DNA of 9,457 bases from positions 46,690 through 56,146 of the forward strand of contig DAVH01000020.1 of NCBI GenBank assembly GCA_002508545.1, written 5' to 3'. Each line of letters starts with the position of its first letter. Within the stretch, counting starts at the first letter, position 1. The notes below the pieces were generated by a model. The model was not told where the DNA came from. It did no database searches and saw only the letters and a list, made by a program, of their open reading frames with translations. This document shows positions 1-5,343 of this stretch, one piece after another. The position numbers were made by a program, and so were the translations under genes. The stretch is from Methanomassiliicoccus sp. UBA6 (GTDB lineage: Archaea > Thermoplasmatota > Thermoplasmata > Methanomassiliicoccales > Methanomassiliicoccaceae).

Positions 1-42
1 TCCTGCGTCCTTATGCGATATGAACCTTGGCAGTGTCCCTCC

Positions 43-50
43 CTTTATCT
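43..50 (+). promoter_or_regulatory. TATA-like box of the amino acid permease gene
   Basis: The AT-rich element CTTTATCT stands in GC-rich surroundings, with its centre about 30 bp before the ATG at 77. Archaeal transcription usually starts about 26-27 bp after the TATA centre, which would put the start near 73 and make the mRNA nearly leaderless. No Shine-Dalgarno sequence precedes the ATG, which agrees with this. There is no clear purine-rich BRE in front, so the call is moderate to weak. Confidence 0.4.
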
Positions 51-76
51 CGATGGGGCGCCAATGATGCGAACGC

Positions 77-1402
77 ATGACCGAACTGAAGCGGGGGCTG
101 GGGCTCTGGGGAGCGACGGACGTCGGGGTCGGAGCGATCATCGGGGCGGGCATCTTCGTCCTCAGCGGGGTCGCTGCCGGCCTGGCCGGCCCGTCGGTCA
201 TCCTTTCCTTCCTGCTCGCCGGCCTCACCGCCTTCCTGACCGCCCTCAGCTCGGCGGAGCTGTCCTCGTTCATCACCGAGGCCGGAGGCTCGTTCATCTA
301 CACCGAGAAGGCCTTCGGGCCCCGGTGGGGCTTCCTGGTCGGCTGGACGAAATCGTTCGACTACATCGTGGGCGCGGCCGCGGTGGCCATCGGCTTCGCC
401 GCGTACCTCGGACCGCTGGTGGAGTTCACCGATCCCCTGTTCATCACCGCCGTGGCCGCCGGCCTGCCCATCGCGTTCCTGCTGCTGAACCTCCGGGGGG
501 TCAAGGAGGCCTCGGGGGCCAACAACATCCTGGTGGGCCTGAAGGTCCTCGCGCTCATAGTGTTCATCGCCGTGGGCGCCTCCTTCCTCCTGGGCAGTCG
601 CGACTACTCGAACTACCAGCCTTTCTTTCCCCTAGGGGTCGGGGGCACGGTGAGCGCGGCCGCGGTGATCTTCTTCGCTTTCGTGGGCTTCAACACCATC
701 ACCGTGATGTCCGAGGAGGTCAAGGACCCCCAGCGCAATATCCCGCGGGCCATCATCCTGGCGTTCCTCATCAGCACCCTTCTCTACGTCGGCGTGTCCG
801 CGGTGGAGGTCGGGCTGGTCAACTGGCAAGCGATCTCCACCAGCGCGGCCCCCCTGGACACCGCGCTCCGGGCGGCCACCTCGAACGATCTCATACTAGA
901 CTTCGTGTCCATTTCCGCGCTCTTCGCCACCGCCTCGGTGGTGATGTCCTCTCTGCTCGGCGCCTCCCGGGCGCTGTTCGCCATGGGCCGCAAGGGCGTG
1001 CTGCCCTCGCGCCTGGCCCGCCTCTCCAAGAGGGGAGTGCCGGCATCCACGGTCATCATCGCCGGGGTGGCCATGGCCGCGGTGGTCATCGTCTCCGGCG
1101 GCAACCTCGAGACCCTGGCCTCGGTGTTCAACTTCGGGACCCTGCTGACCTTCCTGTTCATCAACCTGTCCATGTTCCGGCTGCGCAGGAAGATGCCCGA
1201 CGCCAAGCGCACGTTCACCGTCCCCCTCTATCCCATCCCTCCGATCCTGGGCGTCCTTTCCTGCATTGGCCTGATGGCCTTCCTCAACATCGAGGCGCTG
1301 ATCATAGCGGCGATATGGATCTCCATCGGATACCTCATCTACCGCCGCTCCCGGCGGTCCAGGGAAGCCCGGGGGAAAGTGTCAGGAAGTACGGACCGCT
1401 GA
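77..1402 (+). CDS. APC-superfamily amino acid permease
   Basis: This is a 441-residue polytopic membrane protein that probably imports or exchanges amino acids or related amines across the cytoplasmic membrane. About twelve hydrophobic segments are visible, starting near residues 12, 39, 83, 121, 151, 188, 223, 270, 321, 346, 386 and 405. The first carries the glycine-rich GAIIGAGIF motif (19-27), which in the APC fold breaks helix 1 and binds the substrate backbone. FFAFVGFNT (199-207) followed by EEVKDPQRNIPRAI (213-226) and ASRALFAMGRKGVLP (296-310) are strong family signatures, closest to the cationic amino acid transporter branch. Length is normal and the C-terminus is a short basic tail. 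An in-frame stop at 65-67 makes the ATG at 77 the first possible start. The gene stands alone and converges on the next gene. The substrate cannot be read from sequence. Confidence 0.9.
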   Translation: MTELKRGLGLWGATDVGVGAIIGAGIFVLSGVAAGLAGPSVILSFLLAGLTAFLTALSSAELSSFITEAGGSFIYTEKAFGPRWGFLVGWTKSFDYIVGAAAVAIGFAAYLGPLVEFTDPLFITAVAAGLPIAFLLLNLRGVKEASGANNILVGLKVLALIVFIAVGASFLLGSRDYSNYQPFFPLGVGGTVSAAAVIFFAFVGFNTITVMSEEVKDPQRNIPRAIILAFLISTLLYVGVSAVEVGLVNWQAISTSAAPLDTALRAATSNDLILDFVSISALFATASVVMSSLLGASRALFAMGRKGVLPSRLARLSKRGVPASTVIIAGVAMAAVVIVSGGNLETLASVFNFGTLLTFLFINLSMFRLRRKMPDAKRTFTVPLYPIPPILGVLSCIGLMAFLNIEALIIAAIWISIGYLIYRRSRRSREARGKVSGSTDR

Positions 1403-1412
1403 GGCCCCCGCC

Positions 1413-1432
1413 GGCCTGTGGGACAGCAGGCC
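1413..1432 (+). terminator. Hairpin downstream of the permease, possible terminator
   Basis: A perfect 6-bp inverted repeat (GGCCTG/CAGGCC) with an 8-nt loop begins 10 bases after the permease stop and is followed by a pyrimidine-rich stretch up to about 1450. It lies in the 48-bp gap between two convergent genes, so it could end transcription on either strand. There is no run of T, which archaeal terminators normally need, so the role is uncertain. Confidence 0.2.
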
Positions 1433-1450
1433 ACCGGTCTTCGCTTCCCT

Positions 1451-1915
1451 TCATCCGACCCTGAAGTGTCTTCGGGTCGAGGGCATGATCAAGGACACAA
1501 GGATGCAGAGGCCCAAGGCGATGGTCATGTAGGTGGCCGGATAGTCCAGCCCGATGAGGAGGTTCTCCACGAACAGCCATACCGCGAGGATGACAAGGAG
1601 TGCGGCCGCGCCTTGCCAGGACCAGTGGATCCCGCCCGCCCGGCTGATCTCCTTGAAGAATATCTCCTTTTTCGTCCAGGCGCCGTAAGCGAGGGACAAT
1701 GGATACAGCCCGTAGATGACGAACAGGAACAGGCCGACGAGGAAGAAGTTCTGGAAGGGGATCCTCTCGGCCACGGACTCGGGGAACCCGATCAGGGAAC
1801 CGCTGGGGTCGGCCATCAGGAGCAGGCCGCTGATGATGCCCAGCGCGCCGAACACCACTTCCAGGGCGATGAGGGCCTTTACGGCCAGAGGACGGGATGT
1901 GCTCGCTCCGTTCAA
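1451..1915 (-). CDS. Four-helix membrane protein of unknown function
   Basis: I do not recognise this 154-residue protein. It has four hydrophobic segments (about 11-33, 56-78, 101-119 and 127-144), which suggests a small integral membrane protein. Loops include a short charged one between helices 2 and 3 (TKKEIFFKEISRAGG, 81-95), and the basic tail STRRHFRVG is probably cytoplasmic. No cysteine pair, histidine cluster or enzyme motif is visible. The start used here is TTG at 1915, because no ATG or GTG lies between the upstream in-frame stop and the first helix, and a TATA-like element sits about 35 bp upstream. A GTG at 1858 (codon 20) would cut into helix 1. The gene appears to be monocistronic, 73 bp downstream of the NAD unit on the same strand. 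That it is a real gene rests on the coherent hydrophobic pattern and on there being no competing frame. Confidence 0.7.
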   Translation of the reverse strand: MNGASTSRPLAVKALIALEVVFGALGIISGLLLMADPSGSLIGFPESVAERIPFQNFFLVGLFLFVIYGLYPLSLAYGAWTKKEIFFKEISRAGGIHWSWQGAAALLVILAVWLFVENLLIGLDYPATYMTIALGLCILVSLIMPSTRRHFRVG

Positions 1916-1944
1916 TTTTATACCCAGGACGAAATCGTCGGCGC

Positions 1945-1954
1945 CCTAATAAAT
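1945..1954 (-). promoter_or_regulatory. TATA-like box upstream of the four-helix membrane protein
   Basis: On the minus strand this reads ATTTATTAGG. Its centre is about 35 bp before the TTG start at 1915, so transcription would begin close to the start codon with a leader of only a few nucleotides. A second, better TATA sequence (TATAAAAT, 1915-1922) overlaps the start codon itself and is treated in the findings. Confidence 0.4.
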
Positions 1955-1988
1955 GATGGGGCGGCGAGAGCGCGGCCGGTAAGGGAGC

Positions 1989-2456
1989 TCACCCCAGCCG
2001 GGCGAGCAGCATCTCCAGCGCGTGCCTTGCCGCGAGAGCCTTTACGGCAAGCCTGTCGCCCTGGAAGATGACCTTGTCCGCCGTGACCTCGCCCCGCACG
2101 TCCAGGGCGAAGTGGACCAGGCCCACGGGCTTGACCGGCGTGGCGCCGCCGGGCCCGGCGATCCCGGTCGCTGAGAGGCCCACGTCCGCCCCGGTGGCCC
2201 TGCGAGCGCCGGAGGCCATCTCCCTCGCGGTCGCCTCGCTCACCGCCCCGTTAGCTTTCAACGTGTCCTCACGCACGCCCAGCAGCGAGACCTTGGCCCT
2301 GTCGTCATAGGTGACCAAGGAGGCGAGGAAGTACTCCGAGGAGCCGGGGACATCGGTGATCATCGAGGCGATCAGCCCGCCGGTGCACGATTCGGCGAGG
2401 GCGAGGGTGAGCTTGCTGCGCCGCAGCGCCTCCCCGACGCGGGCTTCCAGGTTCAT
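1989..2456 (-). CDS. pncC: CinA C-terminal domain protein, probable NMN amidohydrolase (PncC type)
   Basis: This 155-residue protein is a stand-alone CinA C-terminal domain. The PncC family hydrolyses nicotinamide mononucleotide to nicotinate mononucleotide and ammonia in the cytoplasm, returning NMN to NAD synthesis. The family motifs appear in order: AESCTGGLIA (21-30, holding the conserved serine S23), VPGSSEYF (36-43), GAVSE (70-74), SATGIAGPGGATP (95-107) and PVGLV (110-114), then F-x-GDR near 131-135. There is no N-terminal molybdopterin-binding-like domain as in full-length CinA. The ATG at 2456 overlaps the TGA of nadM (ATGA), and a GAGG purine motif lies 7 nt before it inside nadM, so translational coupling is likely. 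A longer open frame runs upstream, but it only mirrors nadM in another frame. The family is clear. The NMN activity is inferred from homologues and is supported by the neighbour. Confidence 0.88.
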   Translation of the reverse strand: MNLEARVGEALRRSKLTLALAESCTGGLIASMITDVPGSSEYFLASLVTYDDRAKVSLLGVREDTLKANGAVSEATAREMASGARRATGADVGLSATGIAGPGGATPVKPVGLVHFALDVRGEVTADKVIFQGDRLAVKALAARHALEMLLARLG

Positions 2457-2992
2457 ATGGTGGCCTCGGGCGAGTGGTCCCGCATGATGTCCTGCAGCCG
2501 CTCGTCCCCCTTCACCTCGTGTATCGTCTCCGCCACCCCGCGGGGCACCAGCTCCTCCCATGGCTCGCCCTGCACGATGCGGCGGCGGACCTCGGTGCCG
2601 GAGTACACCTCGCGGTTGAACACCGGGGCGCTCCTGACATCGTAACCGGCCTCGAGGAACAGCCTCCGGGTCAGGGGGTTGTTGGTGTACACCGAGTCGA
2701 ACGGCGGCACCAGGGACGCGACGTGGGCGACCCAGATGGAGTACCGGTTGATGTCCATGATGGGCACCAGGAAGAAGTTGTCCAGCCCCTCGTCGTGGAA
2801 CGCCCGGGAGATCATCAGGTGCCTCTCGCCGGCGGTGAAGGGGTTCTCGAAGGTGTGCGAGAGCTGTGCGCTTCCGATGCCCACGATGAGCCGGTCGCAC
2901 TCCTTGGCGATCGACTTGACCACCTCGAGGTGGCCGTTGTGGAACGGTTGGAACCTGCCGATAAGGAGCGCGCTGACCTCTCTCTTCCGCAT
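2453..2992 (-). CDS. nadM: Nicotinamide-nucleotide adenylyltransferase, archaeal type
   Basis: This 179-residue enzyme joins NMN (or nicotinate mononucleotide) to the AMP of ATP, giving NAD (or deamido-NAD) and pyrophosphate, the last joining step of NAD synthesis. It is a nucleotidyltransferase-fold protein. The ATP-binding motif GRFQPFHNGHL (12-22) contains the HxGH signature (H18, G20, H21). NPFTAGERHLMI (50-61) and the C-terminal YSGTEVRRRI (130-139, equivalent to the ISGTxIR motif) complete the archaeal NadM pattern. Length is typical of archaeal NadM. The ATG at 2992 follows a GAGG motif with 6 nt spacing. It is the first gene of a two-gene unit and overlaps the NMN deamidase gene by 4 bp. 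A weak TATA-like element lies near 3021-3031. Confidence 0.93.
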   Translation of the reverse strand: MRKREVSALLIGRFQPFHNGHLEVVKSIAKECDRLIVGIGSAQLSHTFENPFTAGERHLMISRAFHDEGLDNFFLVPIMDINRYSIWVAHVASLVPPFDSVYTNNPLTRRLFLEAGYDVRSAPVFNREVYSGTEVRRRIVQGEPWEELVPRGVAETIHEVKGDERLQDIMRDHSPEATI

Positions 2993-3020
2993 GTGTTGCC
3001 TCGTGCCGGAGAGGCCGCCC

Positions 3021-3035
3021 TAGCTAATCAAAATT
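3021..3035 (-). promoter_or_regulatory. Weak TATA-like element upstream of nadM
   Basis: On the minus strand this reads AATTTTGATTAGCTA and lies about 30-43 bp before the nadM ATG, in the right place for a short leader. It matches the archaeal TATA consensus poorly, but it is the only AT-rich stretch in the 76-bp gap apart from the lon terminator. Confidence 0.3.
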
Positions 3036-3039
3036 GCGC

Positions 3040-3068
3040 AGAAGGAAAAATGGAAAGGGGAAAGGGGT
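3040..3068 (-). terminator. Pyrimidine-rich terminator after lon
   Basis: Directly after the lon TAA stop the minus strand reads as alternating C and T runs ending in a TTTTT tract (complement at 3046-3050) and CCTTC. Archaeal RNA polymerase terminates at T-rich non-template tracts without needing a hairpin, so this is a likely stop signal. It would separate lon from the nadM unit, which lies on the same strand only 76 bp further on. Confidence 0.5.
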
Positions 3069-5045
3069 TTACTGTGGAGCGGCGGTCGTCCGGCTGGCCG
3101 GGTAGATGGCGGGCTTGCCCCCCTTCTCCACCAGCGCGGAGAGCTTCCGGAGGAGGCTCTCCTTCTTGGTACCGCCGACCAGCGCCTTCTCCAGCACCTC
3201 GCCGAGGGTCTCCACCGGCACGACCTCGATCTTGCCGATGTAGCGTTCCTCGAGCACCACGTCGTTCATGTTGGCCTTGGGGATGAGGACCTTCTTCAGT
3301 CCTGCCTCACAGGCCGCCTCGATCTTCGCGGTGACGCCGCCGACCGGGAGCACCTGCCCGCGAACGGACAGGGAGCCGGTCATGGCCAGGGTCTGGTCCA
3401 CGGGGACATCCTCGAACGCCGAGATGACCGCGGTGGCGACGCTGATGGACGCGGAGTCTCCCTCCACGCCCTCATAGGTGCCGATGAACTGCACGTGGAC
3501 ATCGTGGTTGGAGATGTCCTCACCGGTGTACTTCTTTACCAGCGCGGAGACGTTCTGGACCGCCTCCTTGGCGATCTCTCCCAGCTTGCCGGTGGCGATG
3601 ATGCGCCCGCCGGACTTGGTCTGCGCCGGGGTGACCTCGGCCACGATCGGGAGCACGATGCCGGAGAACTCGGACATCGAGCTCTCGGTGTTGAGGGCCG
3701 CGAGCCCGTTGACGATGCCGACCTCGTCGCCCTCGGTCACGAAGGTCTTGTACTCCTTGCGCGACTCCAGGTACCGGTCGGCGATCTGCTGCTCCAGGCT
3801 GCGGGCGATGCGCTTGGCCTCCACCACCATCTCGGCTGTGACGAGGGGACGCTGCTTCTCCCGGGCGATGTCCCCGGCGACGCGGACCAGGCCGCCCAGC
3901 TCCCTCAGGCGGAGGGTGAGGCGTCCGTGGCGGCCGCCGCGCCTCTGGGCCTCCTTGATTATCTCCCCCACTGCCTTGCGGTCGAAGTGGGGGATCTTCT
4001 TGTCCTTGGAGACCTCCTGGGCGACGAAGCGGATGAGCTTCATGCGGTTCTCCGGGGTGTCAGGCATGGTCGAGCGCATGAACACCTCATAGCCGTAGCC
4101 GCGGATACGCGACCTGAGCGCAGGGTGCATGCCTTGGATGGCGTCCAGGTTGCCGGCGCACACCAGGATGAAGTCGCAGGGCACGGCCTCGGACTTCACC
4201 ATCGCTCCGGAGGAGCGCTCGCTCTGTCCGGTGATGGAGAACTTGCCCTCCTGGAGGGCGGTCAGCAGGCTCTGCTGGCTCTCTACCCGGAGCATGTTGA
4301 TCTCGTCGATGAACAGCACGCCCTTGGACGCCTTGTGGATGGCACCGACCTCCAGCCTCTCGTGGGCCGGGGTCTCCAGCCCGCCGGACTGGAACGGGTC
4401 GTGCTTGACATCGCCCAGCAGGGCGCCGGCGTGGGCGCCGGTGGCGTCGATGAACGGCGGCTGGTCCCCATCCTCATGGGTCACCAGTAGCTTCGGGACC
4501 AGGTAGTTCTCCTGCTTATTGCCGGAGTACCGGGTCGCGAAGAACAGTATGGCCACGACGATGAAGCCGAGCAGGAGGATGTTGAAGTCCTGCTGCACGG
4601 TGAAGAAGATGGCGAACGTTACCAGCAGGACCATGAAGATGATGAACGTGATCATCGTGCCCTTCTGCTGCTTCTTTACCATAGCCTCCTTCTTCTGAGC
4701 GGAGACGATCTCCTTGCCCTTGCCGGCAGGCACGATCCGGATCTTGGGCTCGTTGGGGTCCTCGGCGTTGTGGTACGCGATAACGTCCTGGAGCTCTCCC
4801 TTGGGCAGGTACTCGGTCATGGACTTGGCCAGCATCGACTTCCCAGTGCCCGGCTCACCGATGAGCATGACGTGGCGCTTCTGCTCCGCGGCCTTCTTGA
4901 TGACCTCCACGGCAGCATCTTGGCCGATGACCTGGTCGGCGAGCTTGTCAGGAATCTTTATATCCGCAGTGGTCTGAAATCCTTGACCCTCGATCCAATC
5001 ATCGACGTCAAGAACAGAGCTTGCGGCAGATGGGTCATTACTCAT
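3069..5045 (-). CDS. lonB: Archaeal LonB, membrane-bound ATP-dependent Lon protease
   Basis: This 658-residue protein is the archaeal LonB protease, which degrades misfolded and regulatory proteins using ATP while anchored to the inner face of the membrane. The AAA+ domain has Walker A GEPGTGKS (63-70) and Walker B LFIDEI (244-249). Between them are two transmembrane helices (about 130-150 and 154-172), the insertion that marks LonB. A helical AAA+ lid follows (about 330-425). The protease domain holds the catalytic serine in EGDSAS (S531) and the catalytic lysine in GGVTAKIEAA (K574). The basic, Ala/Pro-rich tail is unremarkable. The ATG at 5045 is chosen over a GTG at 5090 because AGGTG lies 4 nt before it and the GTG falls at the edge of the TATA box. 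No key residue is missing and the length is usual for the family. The gene is transcribed alone, divergently from hel308. Confidence 0.96.
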   Translation of the reverse strand: MSNDPSAASSVLDVDDWIEGQGFQTTADIKIPDKLADQVIGQDAAVEVIKKAAEQKRHVMLIGEPGTGKSMLAKSMTEYLPKGELQDVIAYHNAEDPNEPKIRIVPAGKGKEIVSAQKKEAMVKKQQKGTMITFIIFMVLLVTFAIFFTVQQDFNILLLGFIVVAILFFATRYSGNKQENYLVPKLLVTHEDGDQPPFIDATGAHAGALLGDVKHDPFQSGGLETPAHERLEVGAIHKASKGVLFIDEINMLRVESQQSLLTALQEGKFSITGQSERSSGAMVKSEAVPCDFILVCAGNLDAIQGMHPALRSRIRGYGYEVFMRSTMPDTPENRMKLIRFVAQEVSKDKKIPHFDRKAVGEIIKEAQRRGGRHGRLTLRLRELGGLVRVAGDIAREKQRPLVTAEMVVEAKRIARSLEQQIADRYLESRKEYKTFVTEGDEVGIVNGLAALNTESSMSEFSGIVLPIVAEVTPAQTKSGGRIIATGKLGEIAKEAVQNVSALVKKYTGEDISNHDVHVQFIGTYEGVEGDSASISVATAVISAFEDVPVDQTLAMTGSLSVRGQVLPVGGVTAKIEAACEAGLKKVLIPKANMNDVVLEERYIGKIEVVPVETLGEVLEKALVGGTKKESLLRKLSALVEKGGKPAIYPASRTTAAPQ

Positions 5046-5049
5046 ATTA

Positions 5050-5054
5050 CACCT
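5050..5054 (-). promoter_or_regulatory. Shine-Dalgarno site that fixes the lon start
   Basis: On the minus strand AGGTG lies 4 nt before the ATG at 5045. It matches the 16S rRNA 3' end and decides between this ATG and the longer GTG start at 5090. Confidence 0.65.
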
Positions 5055-5088
5055 GCACTCTTTGCTAAGTTCATACCATAACCGTGCC

Positions 5089-5106
5089 ACTAATTAAGGG
5101 TTTCCC
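5089..5106 (-). promoter_or_regulatory. BRE/TATA promoter of lon
   Basis: The minus strand reads GGAAACC directly followed by CTTAATTAG. The purine-rich part fits an archaeal BRE and the AT-rich part a TATA box. Its centre is about 49 bp before the lon ATG, predicting a leader of about 22 nt that would contain the AGGTG site. The same GGAAACC element precedes the hel308 TATA box. Confidence 0.55.
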
Positions 5107-5110
5107 CGAG

Positions 5111-5119
5111 CTTAAATAA
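5111..5119 (+). promoter_or_regulatory. Additional TATA-like box in the lon-hel308 spacer
   Basis: CTTAAATAA is a good TATA-like sequence about 228 bp before the hel308 ATG, too far to be that gene's proximal promoter. Read on the plus strand it would start a transcript near 5143, just before the GC-rich structured block. Read on the minus strand (TTATTTAAG) it could be a second, upstream promoter of lon. The direction cannot be settled from sequence. Confidence 0.3.
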
Positions 5120-5172
5120 TCTGGTATTGAGCCAGCATACCTTTCGGCAATTGATGCTACCCGCCCGAAGCG

Positions 5173-5203
5173 GCCGGTCCCCCGCTGGCAGCAGGGAACC
5201 GGC
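5173..5203. repeat. 31-nt imperfect hairpin
   Basis: GCCGGT (5173-5178) pairs with ACCGGC (5198-5203). After one C/A mismatch come three C-G pairs, a second C/A mismatch and then GCT/AGC around the triloop GGC. In all there are 12 pairs in 31 nt with symmetrical mismatches. Confidence 0.6.
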
Positions 5204-5228
5204 AGGGCGGGGAGCGGAGGCCGGGGAC

Positions 5229-5242
5229 CTCTGCCGGCAGAG
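5229..5242. repeat. Perfect 14-nt palindrome
   Basis: CTCTGCCGGCAGAG reads the same on both strands. It could be a dimeric protein binding site or the tip of a hairpin enclosed by pairing of 5204-5213 with 5251-5260. Confidence 0.6.
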
Positions 5243-5292
5243 CGGCGCATCCCCTCCGCCCGCTCGCCGGCCGGGCCGGACGTGCGCTCGGT

Positions 5293-5308
5293 GGAAACCT
5301 CTAAATTG
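5293..5308 (+). promoter_or_regulatory. BRE/TATA promoter of hel308
   Basis: GGAAACC (5293-5299) is followed by TCTAAATTG (5300-5308), whose centre is about 40 bp before the hel308 ATG. This predicts a leader of about 13 nt containing the AGGAG ribosome binding site at 5331-5335, which is spaced 8 nt from the ATG. The arrangement mirrors the lon promoter. Confidence 0.5.
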
Positions 5309-5343
5309 CAGCACATTTTAGCGAGCGGGCAGGAGCACGGAGC

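Larger units (their letters stand above)
5140..5290 (+). other. GC-rich block of nested inverted repeats, possible structured RNA
   Basis: This non-coding stretch between lon and hel308 is almost pure G and C and dense in self-complementarity. Visible pairings are a 31-nt near-perfect hairpin (5173-5203), a perfect 14-nt palindrome (5229-5242), and a longer pairing of 5204-5213 with 5251-5260 that would enclose the palindrome. A TATA-like box at 5111-5119 is placed to transcribe it on the plus strand. I compared it by eye with archaeal RNase P RNA, SRP RNA, 5S rRNA and tRNA and saw none of their conserved motifs. It may be a small RNA, an element acting on either flanking gene, or GC-rich spacer that folds by chance. 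Confidence 0.25.

Noticed and set aside
13..1464. A 483-codon open frame overlapping the permease in another plus-strand frame
   Set aside because: Its translation is Arg/Gly/Pro/His-rich with no domain, as expected for a shifted frame of a GC-rich gene, while the permease frame shows strong family motifs.
2457..2900. Upstream extension of the CinA-type gene to give a 303-residue protein
   Set aside because: The added part lies entirely within nadM in another frame and has no homology. The ATG at 2456 matches the usual start of the domain and overlaps the nadM stop as ATGA.
3495..4490. Long open frame antisense to lon (331 codons)
   Set aside because: It is a GC-rich mirror of the lon coding frame, with low-complexity Leu/Gly/Asp/His content and no motif. 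Lon has clear catalytic residues.
5046..5090. Longer lon start at GTG 5090, adding 15 residues
   Set aside because: The GTG lies at the edge of the lon TATA box, and the ATG at 5045 has an AGGTG ribosome binding site at good spacing.
5140..5290. RNase P RNA, SRP RNA or 5S rRNA in the lon-hel308 spacer
   Set aside because: None of the conserved sequence blocks of these RNAs could be found by eye on either strand.
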